Origin: Nonomuraea coxensis DSM 45129
Lineage (GTDB): Bacteria > Actinomycetota > Actinomycetes > Streptosporangiales > Streptosporangiaceae
Assembly (NCBI RefSeq): GCF_019397265.1
Contig: NZ_CP068985.1
Coordinates: forward strand, 3,886,501-3,950,500
Direction of reading: 5' to 3'
DNA length: 64,000 bases
Shown here: in pieces, positions 14,527 to 23,233 of the stretch
How the letters are laid out: each line of letters opens with the position of its first letter
Position numbering within the stretch: the first letter of the stretch is position 1
Position numbers and translations under genes: made by a program
The notes under the pieces: model-generated
Seen by the model: only the letters and a program-made list of their open reading frames with translations
Told to the model about the DNA's origin: nothing
Database searches by the model: none

Positions 14527-16161
14527 GTGCGTTCGTCACCGGCACGGGGGACGAGCACGGCCGTCCTGAGCCGCCGCCAGGGCGTCATGCTGCGCCTGGT
14601 CGGCGCGGGCGTCATGCTGACCGTGATGGCCGACACCACGGCCACCACCCTGGCCGTCGGGGTGCTCCGCTACACGCCGGCCGGCGCCGGCATGCCCCTC
14701 GGCGACCTCGTCTGGCTGACCAGCGCGGCGTTCATCCCGATCGCGGCGCTGCTGGCCACGGCCGGCCGCTGGGCCGACCTGTTCGGCCGCCGCCGGGTGC
14801 TGGCCGTCGGTCTGGTGGTGTTCGTGCTGGGCGGCGTCGCCACGGTGGCCGCCGACTCCTGGTCGTACGTCCTCGCGGCGCGGGCCGTCCAAGGGGCGGG
14901 CGCCGCCGCGATGATCCCGGCCAGCCTCGGGCTGCTGCTCGGCGAACTGCCGGAGAGCGAGCGGCGCGGCGCGATCGCGCTGTGGAGCTCAGCCTCCGGG
15001 CTGGGCTGCCTGCTCATGCAGGCGGGCGGCGGCTGGCTGGCCGCCGCCGTGGACTGGCGGATGCTGTTCGTCCCCGACGTCGTCATCGGCGTCGTGCTCC
15101 TCGTCGCCTGCCTCGCGCTGCCCCCCGGCAAGCGGGCCGGCGCGCGCGGCCTGCCTGACGTGCTCGGCGCGTGGCTGCTCGCCGCCGGCATCGCGGTCGT
15201 CGTCCTCGCCATCTCCAAGGCCATGGCCTGGGGCACGGACGTGGCGTGGCTGGGGCTGGCCGCCCTCCTCCTGATCGGCGGGGCGCTCGCCCAGGCCCGC
15301 CACCACCGGCTGCCCGCCATCGACCTCGCGCTGTGGCGCCGGCCCAGGTTCGTCTGGGGCTGGCTGGCGACCTGGGGGTTCGGCGCGCTGTCGTACGGGC
15401 TGCTGACCGTGCAGCCGCTCTACCTGCTCCACCTCGGCTACCCCATGCTGGAGGTGGCCATGTGGCTGACGCCCACGTCCGTCGCCGTCGTCGTGACGAG
15501 CTACCTGGCCGGAAAGCTCGTCAAGCACATCGGCCCGTACGGGCTCATCTACGCCGGGTCGCTGCTGTGCGGCGGCGCGTGCGTACTCGTCCTGACCCAG
15601 GCAGGGCCGACCGTGTGGGGCCTGATCGCCAGCGTGATAGTGGGCATGGGCGTGGGCGCGCTCGCGCCCGGCACGTCGGTGGCCACCACCCTGGCCGCCC
15701 GCCCCCACCAGTACGCCTCCGCCGTCGGCGCGGCCACCATGGCCCGCATGGTCGGCGGGGCCGTCGGCGTCGCCGTCGTCTCGCTCGTCATCGACCACCC
15801 GGCGCTGATCGGCGGCTTCGGCGGCCTGGCCGGCGCGATCGCGATGTGCGTGGCCATCTCGGTGCTCATCGGCGCGCTCGCCCTCACCAAGATCACCCGG
15901 GTGCGGACCGACCCCGGCGACGTCATGGTGAAGGTGCCGCGCCGGATGCTGCTGGAGCTGCGCATGACCCTCGCCACCGTGGCGGCGGAGGCCGACGCGC
16001 TGCTGCCCGCCGAGACCCGCGCCCTGCCCATGGACCAGCCCGTCGGCACGCCCGTCGGGTCGCCCGCCACCCCGCCCGCCAACCCGCCCGTCCACGCCGT
16101 CCCGCGGCCCCGCGCGGCCGACTCAGGCCCGTTCGCGAGCAGCCGCGGGAATCCGAACTAG
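14527..16161 (+). CDS. MFS transporter, DHA2/EmrB-type drug exporter
   Basis: 544 residues from a GTG at 14527 preceded by GGAGGTG. About 14 hydrophobic segments can be counted, the number typical of DHA2 (EmrB/QacA-like) proton-driven exporters. The loop after segment 2 has the motif GRWADLFGRRRVL and the start of segment 5 the GSA/SGLGCLLMQAGGGWL type sequence typical of antiporters. A cytoplasmic C-terminal tail of about 80 residues is Pro-rich. Within this series it is the natural candidate for exporting the product of the flavoenzymes, or for self-protection. Confidence 0.92.
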   Translation: MRSSPARGTSTAVLSRRQGVMLRLVGAGVMLTVMADTTATTLAVGVLRYTPAGAGMPLGDLVWLTSAAFIPIAALLATAGRWADLFGRRRVLAVGLVVFVLGGVATVAADSWSYVLAARAVQGAGAAAMIPASLGLLLGELPESERRGAIALWSSASGLGCLLMQAGGGWLAAAVDWRMLFVPDVVIGVVLLVACLALPPGKRAGARGLPDVLGAWLLAAGIAVVVLAISKAMAWGTDVAWLGLAALLLIGGALAQARHHRLPAIDLALWRRPRFVWGWLATWGFGALSYGLLTVQPLYLLHLGYPMLEVAMWLTPTSVAVVVTSYLAGKLVKHIGPYGLIYAGSLLCGGACVLVLTQAGPTVWGLIASVIVGMGVGALAPGTSVATTLAARPHQYASAVGAATMARMVGGAVGVAVVSLVIDHPALIGGFGGLAGAIAMCVAISVLIGALALTKITRVRTDPGDVMVKVPRRMLLELRMTLATVAAEADALLPAETRALPMDQPVGTPVGSPATPPANPPVHAVPRPRAADSGPFASSRGNPN

Positions 16162-16190
16162 ATCCAGAACCACCGAAAGGGCTCCTCGTC

Positions 16191-17318
16191 ATGGCAACCA
16201 CATCGTGCGACGTAGCCATCGTCGGCGCCGGGCTCGGCGGCTGTTTCCTCGCCATGCTCCTCCGCCGCCGCGGGCAGAACGTCGTCGTCATCGAACAGGG
16301 ACCGTCGATCCCCAGCGCGGGCGCGGACTTCCTCAAGCCCCCCGGACTGCGGGTGCTGGCCCGGCACGGGCTGGCGGACCTCGTCGGGCGCCATGGCCTC
16401 AGGCGCGACCACATCCGCTACTACCACGACGGCGACCCGATCCAGGACTGCCGCTTCCCCGACGGCGGCTTCCTCATCCGCCCCTACAGGGAGCTGGTCG
16501 AGCTCATCTACACGTGCTGCGCGGTGGAGGGCGTGGAGTTCTGGTTCGGCGCCGAGATCGGCGACATCGCCGTCGGCGAGGGAGGAGTGGAGGAGCTGAC
16601 GCTCGCCGACGGCCGCCGGCTGCGGGCCGGGGCCGTCGTGGGCGCGGACGGCACCAGATCCCTGGTGCGCCAGGCGCTCGGCATCGAGCAGGTCACGCTG
16701 CCGTACGAGCGGCTGATCATGCGCGTGGCCACGGTGCCGCTGACCGAGAGCGCCGCCCGGCTCAACCGGCTCTACTTCAGCTCCGACGGCTGGCTCGCCT
16801 ACTTCTACCCGCTCGGCGCCGAGCAGACCAGGGTGTTCGTCGGCCTGCCGCCCGAGCGCGACGAGGAGATCTTCCAGGACGGCATCCCCGCCCTCGTGGA
16901 CGAGCTGAAGAAGTTCGTCTCCGAGAGCTCCGACGCCTTCGACAGCCTCCAGACCGCCGCGTGGCAGCGGATCAAGGTCTCGGCCATGCGGGTCGCCGCC
17001 TACCACCGCGGCAACGCCGCCCTGCTGGGCTCGGCCGCGTTCGCCTGCCACCCCATGACGGGGATGGGGATGAGCTACACGCTGCGCGACGCGGAGATCC
17101 TGGCCGACGTCATCTGCGCGGCCGGCGGCGACCCCGTCCTGCTGGACCGGCTGATGCACGAACGCTACGAGCCGCGCGGGAACGCCCACCGCCGGCTCAT
17201 CGACTACGGCGACGCCCTCGCCGCCACCTTCCACGACCGCGACGCCTATCTCGCCGCCTTCCGGGAGGACCTGCACACCCGGGGCGAGGCCGCCGAGCCC
17301 GCGCTCCAGCTCATCTGA
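16191..17318 (+). CDS. FAD-dependent monooxygenase (PHBH-type fold)
   Basis: 375 residues from the ATG at 16191; GAAAGG stands about 10 bp upstream, and longer upstream starts in frame lie inside the exporter gene. The Rossmann motif is VAIVGAGLGGCFLAMLLRRRGQNVVVIE, and the mid-protein motif VVGADGTRSLVRQALG is the DG motif of group A aromatic hydroxylases. The third motif, normally GDAAH-P--G-G, reads GSAAFACHPMTGMGM, so the usual Asp that touches the FAD ribityl chain is Ser. It probably hydroxylates or epoxidises a small molecule using NAD(P)H. It ends the cassette that begins at 11744. Confidence 0.88.
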   Translation: MATTSCDVAIVGAGLGGCFLAMLLRRRGQNVVVIEQGPSIPSAGADFLKPPGLRVLARHGLADLVGRHGLRRDHIRYYHDGDPIQDCRFPDGGFLIRPYRELVELIYTCCAVEGVEFWFGAEIGDIAVGEGGVEELTLADGRRLRAGAVVGADGTRSLVRQALGIEQVTLPYERLIMRVATVPLTESAARLNRLYFSSDGWLAYFYPLGAEQTRVFVGLPPERDEEIFQDGIPALVDELKKFVSESSDAFDSLQTAAWQRIKVSAMRVAAYHRGNAALLGSAAFACHPMTGMGMSYTLRDAEILADVICAAGGDPVLLDRLMHERYEPRGNAHRRLIDYGDALAATFHDRDAYLAAFREDLHTRGEAAEPALQLI

Positions 17319-17437
17319 CGTCCGGAGCCGCGCCCCCGCCGTCCGCCATTCCCACAACCGATGAAGGCCGTCCCTCCGCGGGGCAGCCCGATCACCCCAG
17401 GCGGCGGGGGCGTCGTCACGCCCGCCGCCGTCCCGGG

Positions 17438-17734
17438 TCAGGAGGTGATGACCAGCTCGGTGCCGTCGAAGTCCTCGCGCACCTCGTGCCCGGCGCGCAC
17501 CAGGACGGTACGCAGCGCGAGCCGGACCGCCGAGCGCACCGTCGCGTACTTCACCAGGCGGTCGGCGGCGGTGCCCCACGTCACGATCACCCCGCGCGCC
17601 GGATCGTGCCACACGCCGAGCCCGCCGTCCGCCGACAGCAGGGACGGCTCGACGGTGAAACCAGCCTCCGTCAGCTCCCGGCGGACCACGAGCTCCAGGT
17701 CCGGGCCCGCCTTCGAGGCGTCGTCCATGTGCAA
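17438..17734 (-). CDS. hypothetical protein
   Basis: 98 residues from a TTG at 17734 that has GGAGGGGG 6 bp upstream; an ATG two codons later (17728) is the alternative. The sequence (ELVVRRELTEAGFTVEPSLLSADGGLGVWHDPARGVIVTWGT..) looks like one compact alpha/beta domain with no membrane segment and no cysteine. I do not recognise the family; similar small proteins are common in actinomycetes without assigned function. Confidence 0.7.
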   Translation of the reverse strand: MHMDDASKAGPDLELVVRRELTEAGFTVEPSLLSADGGLGVWHDPARGVIVTWGTAADRLVKYATVRSAVRLALRTVLVRAGHEVREDFDGTELVITS

Positions 17735-17856
17735 GCGCTGCCCCCTCCGCCCGGCCGCGAACGCGCGGACAGGCGAGTGTCCCGCGCGAGAATGCGGGTT
17801 GTGGCTCCCCCGTCATCATCGGGGGAGACCGGCGGGGACGGAGAGAGGGGACGGGG

Positions 17857-18864
17857 ATGCGGGTCGAAGAGGCCAGGCGGCTGGCGCGCCGGTGGGTGCG
17901 CGAGGAGGGGGCCGCGCTGCCGGGGTTCGGCGGCGCGTTCCTGACGGGCTCCGCGCTGTGGGCGGACCCGTCCGACGAGCTGCCCGCCACCTCCGACGTG
18001 GACGTCATGGTGATCGCCGATCCGCCCGTCAGGATCGGCAAGTTCCGCTACGAGGGCGTCCTGCTGGAGGTCTCCGCCATCCCCGCGATCGGCGGCCCCC
18101 GCGAGGTGCTCGGCGACTACCACCTGGCCGGCAGCCTGCACCTGCCCGGCGTCCTGGCCGACCCCACCGGGCGGCTGGAACGGCTGCAGCGGCTGGTCGC
18201 CCGCGGCTTCGCCGAGCGCCGGTGGATCCTCGCCCGCTGCGAGGACGCCCTGGGCCGGATCCGCGACCGGCTGGGCGCACTCGACGCCGCCGCGCCGCTG
18301 CCCGCCCAGGTCATGGCGTGGCTGTTCGGCACCGGGGTGACCGCGCACGTGCCGCTGGTGGCCGCGCTGCGCAACCCCACCGTCCGCAAGCGGTACGCCG
18401 CCGTGCGCGACCTGCTCGCCGCGCACGGCCGCCTCGACCGGCACGAGGAGCTGCTGGACCTGCTGGGCTGCGGCGAGATGAGCCCCGGGAGGGTGTCGCG
18501 GCACCTGACCGCGCTGGAGGCCGTCTTCGACGCGGCCACGGAGGCCGACGCCCCCGGCTACCCGTACGCCTCCGACCTCACGCCCGCCGCCCGGCCGGTG
18601 GCCGTCGACGGCGGACGGGAGCTCGTCGCCCGCGGCCTGCACCGCGAGGCGGTCTTCTGGCTGGCCGCCACCTACGCCCGCTGCCTGGCCAAGCGGGCCA
18701 TGGCCGGGCTGGGCGGATACGAGGACGGGCTGCTGGAGCTGCTCGACGACCTGGGCGCGGGCACGCCCGGCGAGCGCCGCCGCCGCGCGGACCGTGTCCT
18801 CGCCGCGCTGCCCGCCCTGCGGCGGACCGCCGTCTCCCTGATCCGGGACCCGGCGCGCTCGTGA
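17857..18864 (+). CDS. nucleotidyltransferase-fold protein (MNT-type)
   Basis: 335 residues from the ATG at 17857 with GAGAGGGGA upstream. Residues about 29-50 read FLTGSALWADPSDELPATSDVDVMV: the Gly-Ser then Asp-x-Asp pattern of the polymerase-beta nucleotidyltransferase superfamily, including the two metal-binding aspartates. The remaining 270 residues are mainly helical, as in aminoglycoside or kanamycin nucleotidyltransferase-like proteins. It may adenylylate a small molecule or a protein; the substrate is unknown. Convergent with the pentapeptide gene. Confidence 0.75.
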   Translation: MRVEEARRLARRWVREEGAALPGFGGAFLTGSALWADPSDELPATSDVDVMVIADPPVRIGKFRYEGVLLEVSAIPAIGGPREVLGDYHLAGSLHLPGVLADPTGRLERLQRLVARGFAERRWILARCEDALGRIRDRLGALDAAAPLPAQVMAWLFGTGVTAHVPLVAALRNPTVRKRYAAVRDLLAAHGRLDRHEELLDLLGCGEMSPGRVSRHLTALEAVFDAATEADAPGYPYASDLTPAARPVAVDGGRELVARGLHREAVFWLAATYARCLAKRAMAGLGGYEDGLLELLDDLGAGTPGERRRRADRVLAALPALRRTAVSLIRDPARS

Positions 18865-18882
18865 CGGCCGGGGGGCGGCCCG

Positions 18883-19491
18883 TCAGGGGCGGACGACCAG
18901 GCCCAGCGCCGTGGCCACGGCCGTCGCCTGCACCGGGTCGATGATCGCGCCCTTGAGCGTGACGTCGGCAGGGTCGAGCCCGCCGAGGTCGCTGCCGCGC
19001 AGGTCGCACCTGGTGAGGTCGGCCCCGCGCAGCCACGCCCCCGACAGGTCGCAGCGCCGCAGCTCCGCGCCCTCCAGCCGGGCGCCGCCGAGGTCGGCCT
19101 CGCGCAGCCGTACGCCGTCGATGGTGCTGCCGCGCAGGTCGGCGCCCTGGAGCCGCACGTACGACCAGTCGCCGCCGCTGACCTTCAGCAGCCCGAAGGT
19201 GCAGCCGTCGAAGACGCTGCCGGTCAGCTTGCAGCCGGTGAACGTCGCGTCGAAGAACGAGCACCCGGCGAACAGGCAGGTGAGGAAGCGCGCGTCGGTG
19301 TGCTCGGAGACGTTGAAGCGCACGTTGCCGAACGTGCACTCCTCGAAGGAGGAGCCGTGGTCGATCAGCTCCGTCAGGTCCACGTCCTGGAACAGGACGC
19401 GCCGGAAATCAGCTTTCGTGATCTCCAGCGCGTCCCAGTCGTCCGCGCCGATCGTGCGTTCGATGGGGAACGTCGCTCGTCTGGTGCCCAT
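18883..19491 (-). CDS. pentapeptide repeat-containing protein
   Basis: 202 residues. From about residue 35 to 180 it follows the five-residue periodicity A(D/N)LxX, for example LQGADLRGSTIDGVRLREADLGGARLEGAELRRCDL (shown here only as pattern), which folds as a right-handed four-sided beta-helix. Some family members (MfpA, Qnr) mimic DNA and protect gyrase from quinolones; whether this one does cannot be told from sequence. The short N-terminal lead MGTRRATFPIERTIGADDWDALEITKADF is not repetitive. Next upstream is the antiporter pair. Confidence 0.9.
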   Translation of the reverse strand: MGTRRATFPIERTIGADDWDALEITKADFRRVLFQDVDLTELIDHGSSFEECTFGNVRFNVSEHTDARFLTCLFAGCSFFDATFTGCKLTGSVFDGCTFGLLKVSGGDWSYVRLQGADLRGSTIDGVRLREADLGGARLEGAELRRCDLSGAWLRGADLTRCDLRGSDLGGLDPADVTLKGAIIDPVQATAVATALGLVVRP

Positions 19492-19509
19492 GCCGACAAA
19501 GCTAGCGGA

Positions 19510-20670
19510 TCAGGCGCGTTTCGCGATCGCCGTGATGAACGGCTGCACCAGCTTGGCCGCCAGCGGGCCGAACGCCGCCAGGATGAGCACGTACGCCGCC
19601 GCCAGCGCCCCCAGGTCGGGGTGCGCGCCCGCGCCGACCGCGAGGCCGGCGATGACGATGTTGAACTCACCGCGCGGGATGAGCGCGATGCCGGCCCGCG
19701 CCTGACCGGCCTTGCCGATGCCCGCCCTGCGGGCCGCGTAGATGCCCGTGAGCAGCTTGGTGACCATGCTGACCAGCGCCAGCAGCGCGGCCAGCCCCGC
19801 CACCGGCAGGATCTTCGCCGGATCGGTCTGGAGTCCGAAGAAGACGAAGAACACCGCGGCGAACAGGTCGCGCAGCGGCGCCAGCAGCGCCTGCGCGTCC
19901 TCGGCCAGCTCGCCCGACAGCGCGATCCCGACGAGGAACGCGCCCACCGCCGCCGACACCTGGAGCTGCTGGGCCAGGCCGGCCACCAGCAGCGCCAGCC
20001 CGACCACCTTCAGCAGCAGCACCTCGGAGTTCGGGCTGGAGACGAACGCCTCGATGAGCCGCCCGAACTTCAGCGCCACGATCAGCACCACGCTGACCGT
20101 GATCAACGCGATGCCCACCGCGATGGCGCCGTTCAGCAGGCTGAGACCGGCCAGCATGGTGGTGAGCACCGGCAGGTAGATCGCCATCGTCAGGTCCTCG
20201 AAGACCAGCAGCGACAGCACCGTGGGTGTCTCGCGGTTGCCGATCCAGCCGAGGTCCGACAGCACCTTCGCGGTGATGCCCGAGGAGGTGGCGTAGGTGA
20301 CGCCCGCCATCGCCACCGCGGCGACCGGCCCCCAGCCGAGCAGCAGCGCGCAGATCGCGCCCGGCGCCGCGTTGAGCACCAGGTCCACGATGCCGGCGCG
20401 GGCGTTGCCGGTGAGGCTGGTCATGAGCTCGTCGGCGTTGTACTCCAGCCCGAGCGTGAGCAGCAGGAGCACCACGCCGAGCTCGGCGCCGACGGAGATG
20501 AACTCCTCGCTGGTCGCGAGGGGCAGCACGCCGCCGGTGCCGAACGCCACACCGGCGATCAGGTAGAGGGGGATGGGGGAGATGCCGACGCGCAGGGCCA
20601 GCGCGCCGAGGACGCCGAGACCGAGAAGGACCGCTCCGAACTCGAGAAAGAGGATCGCGGTTTCGTGCAA
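19510..20670 (-). CDS. khtU: cation:proton antiporter, KhtU-like (CPA2)
   Basis: 386 residues with about 12 hydrophobic segments spanning the membrane, in the KefB/NhaP-like CPA2 pattern (GISPIPLYLIAGVAFG.., LGVVLLLLTLGLEY, ISAAVGAFLVGIALS type segments). Potassium or other monovalent cations would be expelled in exchange for protons. It lacks the C-terminal TrkA-N domain of Kef channels, and control is instead supplied by the adjacent TrkA-C gene, which ends 9 bp before this start. That gene pair is the KhtTU arrangement. Confidence 0.88.
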   Translation of the reverse strand: MHETAILFLEFGAVLLGLGVLGALALRVGISPIPLYLIAGVAFGTGGVLPLATSEEFISVGAELGVVLLLLTLGLEYNADELMTSLTGNARAGIVDLVLNAAPGAICALLLGWGPVAAVAMAGVTYATSSGITAKVLSDLGWIGNRETPTVLSLLVFEDLTMAIYLPVLTTMLAGLSLLNGAIAVGIALITVSVVLIVALKFGRLIEAFVSSPNSEVLLLKVVGLALLVAGLAQQLQVSAAVGAFLVGIALSGELAEDAQALLAPLRDLFAAVFFVFFGLQTDPAKILPVAGLAALLALVSMVTKLLTGIYAARRAGIGKAGQARAGIALIPRGEFNIVIAGLAVGAGAHPDLGALAAAYVLILAAFGPLAAKLVQPFITAIAKRA

Positions 20671-20679
20671 CCCGCGCCC

Positions 20680-21171
20680 CTACCCTCGGGCCAGGATGTC
20701 GGCCACCTCGGCGGTGCTGTCCTCGCTGCCCACGACCACCACGACGTCGCCCGTGCCGAACACGAAGTCCGGCCCGGGGCTGGCGAACACCCGTCCGCCG
20801 CGGACCACGGCCACGATGGAGGCGCTGGTCCTGGTGCGCACCCGGGCTTCTCCCATGGGCCGGCCCGCGTACGGGGAGCCCTCCGGGATCGGGAGCTGGA
20901 CGCTGACCAGGCCCTCCACCTGCTCGTGCAGGGCGTTGAGCCGCTGCACGATGCGCGGGGCGCCGAGCAGTTCGGCGAGGGCGTCGGCTTCCTCGTCGTT
21001 CAGCTTGACCGTCTGGCAGGCGCGGTCGGGATCGTCCTTGTCGTAGATCACCAGGTCCCGGCGCCCGGTGCGGTGGGAGACGACTCCCACGCGCTGCCCG
21101 GTCCGGGTGGTGAAGTCGTGTCTGAGCCCGATCCCCGGCAGCGCTGTTTGCTCGACCTCCACCTGTCCCAC
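20680..21171 (-). CDS. khtT: cation:proton antiporter regulatory subunit with TrkA-C domain, KhtT-like
   Basis: 163 residues. The N-terminal half (VEQTALPGIGLRHDFTTRTGQRVGVVSHRTGRRDLVIYD) is the typical KhtT N-domain and the C-terminal half (EARVRTRTSASIVAVVRGGRVFASPGPDFVFGTGDVVVVVGS) is a TrkA-C ligand-binding domain. In characterised KhtTU systems this cytoplasmic protein gates the antiporter in response to pH and a nucleotide ligand. It is the first gene of a two-gene operon with the antiporter. Confidence 0.88.
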   Translation of the reverse strand: MGQVEVEQTALPGIGLRHDFTTRTGQRVGVVSHRTGRRDLVIYDKDDPDRACQTVKLNDEEADALAELLGAPRIVQRLNALHEQVEGLVSVQLPIPEGSPYAGRPMGEARVRTRTSASIVAVVRGGRVFASPGPDFVFGTGDVVVVVGSEDSTAEVADILARG

Positions 21172-21383
21172 CCGTTCGAATGCGTAAATTTCCGGACAAC
21201 ATTACCAGTGGCACGGTACCTGGCATTTACCGCGTTTTGACACCGTCCACCTGCGACAGCCCTCCGTACACCCGCCGGTGGCAGGAGGCCGGGACGGCAT
21301 GGAAGGCTTGGGGGACCCGTCCGAACAGCGTGATCGCGTCGCGCGGGGCCGAGCCGACGGAACCGAGGGAAACCGACACGCCC

Positions 21384-22031
21384 ATGCCGACCGCCTCACC
21401 CCTGATCCGGCTGGTGCTGGTCGAGGACCACGCCATGGTCGCGGAGGCCATCGAACTCGCCCTGGCCCGCGCCCCCGGCATCGCCGTCGCCGCCCGCGCC
21501 GGGACGATCGCCGCCGCCCTGACCGAGACGGCCCGCGCGCAGCCCGACGTGGTGGTGCTCGACCGCCGGCTGCCCGACGGCGACGGCATCGCGGCCATCG
21601 GCCGCCTCGCCGCCGCCGCGCCGGGGGCCCGGGTGCTCGTGCTGACCGGCGAGGCCACCGCCTCCGTGGCCGCCCGCGTGGTGCAGTCCGGCGGCGCCGG
21701 CCTGCTGGTGAAGTCCTCCCGGCTGGGCGAGCTGGAGTCCGCGGTCCGCGAGGTCGCCGCCGGCGGGGTGGTGTTCCCGCCCGGCCTGCTGCCCGGCGTG
21801 CTCGACCGGCTCACCGGGCGGGCCGGCCACCCGGGGGCGCGGCTCACCGCCCGCGAGCGCGAGACGCTGCTGCTCCTCGCCGAGGGCGTCAGCACCGGCG
21901 AGATCAGCGAACGCCTCGGCGTGACCAGGAACACCGCCCGCAACCACGTCCAGCACGTGCTGGCGAAGCTGGGCGCCCGCTCCAAGCTGGAGGCGGTCGC
22001 CGTCGCCCGCCGCGAAGGGCTGCTGGACTGA
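21384..22031 (+). CDS. LuxR/NarL-family response regulator
   Basis: 215 residues from the ATG at 21384; the frame is open further upstream but without a ribosome site. The receiver domain has the acidic pair in VLVEDHAMVAEA, the phospho-acceptor Asp in VVVLDRRLPDGDG (about residue 56), Thr in VLVLTGEAT and Lys in GLLVKSSRL. The C-terminal GerE-type helix-turn-helix is LTARERETLLLLAEGVSTGEISERLGVTRNTARNHVQHVLAKL. It pairs with the histidine kinase that follows. Confidence 0.92.
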   Translation: MPTASPLIRLVLVEDHAMVAEAIELALARAPGIAVAARAGTIAAALTETARAQPDVVVLDRRLPDGDGIAAIGRLAAAAPGARVLVLTGEATASVAARVVQSGGAGLLVKSSRLGELESAVREVAAGGVVFPPGLLPGVLDRLTGRAGHPGARLTARERETLLLLAEGVSTGEISERLGVTRNTARNHVQHVLAKLGARSKLEAVAVARREGLLD

Positions 22032-22174
22032 CGCTGCCGCCCAGCCCCGTCATGCCCAGGTGCCCCCGGGGGCGGTAAGGTCGGGTGGTGCGAGCGGGCG
22101 TCGTCCCGCCGCGAGGCCCGCCCCGCCGGCGCCTGACCCCTGAGCCCCGACCGGCCGTGAGAGGCTGCCTCCTC

Positions 22175-23221
22175 ATGCCCGAGCGCGACCGCCCCGCCGA
22201 GGACATGCGGCTGCTCGTCCAGAGCATCCGCGACTGCGCCATCTTCATGCTCGACCCGCTGGGCCGCGTCGTGAGCTGGAACGCCGGCGCCCGGCGCATC
22301 AAGGGCTACGCCGCCGAGGAGATCATCGGCAGGCACTTCTCGGTCTTCTACCCCTCCGGGGACGTCGCGGCGGGCCGGCCGGCCACGGAGCTCGCGGTCG
22401 CCGCCGCCGACGGCCAGTGGGAGGAGGAGGGCTGGCGCGTCCGCAAGGACGGCACCCGCTTCTGGGCCGGCGTCGTCATCACCGCCCTGCACGACGAGCA
22501 CGGCGGCCTGCGCGGCTTCGGCAAGGTCACCCGCGACCTCACCGAGCGGCGCAGCATGGCCCGCGCCCTGGACGAGCGCGGCCTGCTGCTGGCCCGGCTC
22601 ATCGAGGCCCAGGAACGGGAGCGCCGCCGCATCGCCAACGACGTGCACGGCGACACCATCCAGTCCATGGTCGCCGTCGGCATGCGGCTGCGCCTGCTGG
22701 AGTCCCGCCTGCGGGACTCGGCGCTGCCCGGCGAGTACGCCGACGCGGTGCACGGCATCGACGAGACGGTCGACGCCGCCGCGGACCGGCTGCGCGAGCT
22801 CGCCTTCCGGCTGCGCCCGCCCGAGGAGGGCCTGGTCGCGAGCCTGGGCGCGTACATCGAGACGGTCATGGCGGGCACCGGCGTGCGGTGCGAGCTGGCG
22901 TACGACCTCGACGCCGAGCCGCCGGCCGAGGCCGCCGTCACCGTCTTCCGCATCTGCCAGGAGGCGCTGACCAACGTGGCCAGGCACGCCGGCGCGGCCT
23001 CCGTCACGGTGTCGCTGGTCTCGCTCGACCGGGGCGTGCACGTACGGGTGCGCGACGACGGCGTGGGCCTGGACCGGCCCGGCGGGCAGAGCGGGCACTT
23101 CGGGCTGATCGAGATGCGCGAGCGCGCCGAGACGGCCGGCGGCTGGTGGGACATCAAGGGCGAGCCGGGCGCGGGCACGACGGTCGAGTTCTGGGTCCCC
23201 GCCGTGCCCCGCCTGCCCTGA
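22175..23221 (+). CDS. PAS-domain sensor histidine kinase (HisKA_3/NarX-DegS type)
   Basis: 348 residues from the ATG at 22175 (GAGAGG about 10 bp upstream). A PAS domain covers residues about 12-125 (CAIFMLDPLGRVVSWNAGARRIKGYAAEEIIG..) and no membrane segment is present, so the signal is sensed in the cytoplasm. The H-box is ERERRRIANDVHGDTIQSM with the phospho-histidine near 158; the residue after His is Gly rather than the common Asp. The HATPase domain has the N-box EALTNVARHAGA and GLIEMRERAE. It follows its partner regulator by 143 bp. Confidence 0.9.
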   Translation: MPERDRPAEDMRLLVQSIRDCAIFMLDPLGRVVSWNAGARRIKGYAAEEIIGRHFSVFYPSGDVAAGRPATELAVAAADGQWEEEGWRVRKDGTRFWAGVVITALHDEHGGLRGFGKVTRDLTERRSMARALDERGLLLARLIEAQERERRRIANDVHGDTIQSMVAVGMRLRLLESRLRDSALPGEYADAVHGIDETVDAAADRLRELAFRLRPPEEGLVASLGAYIETVMAGTGVRCELAYDLDAEPPAEAAVTVFRICQEALTNVARHAGAASVTVSLVSLDRGVHVRVRDDGVGLDRPGGQSGHFGLIEMRERAETAGGWWDIKGEPGAGTTVEFWVPAVPRLP

Positions 23222-23233
23222 GCGCGGGAAGGA

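Noticed and set aside
15171..17318. A 715-codon frame joining exporter-region sequence to the FAD monooxygenase
   Set aside because: The first 340 codons are a shifted frame of the exporter gene; the monooxygenase has a clear start at 16191.
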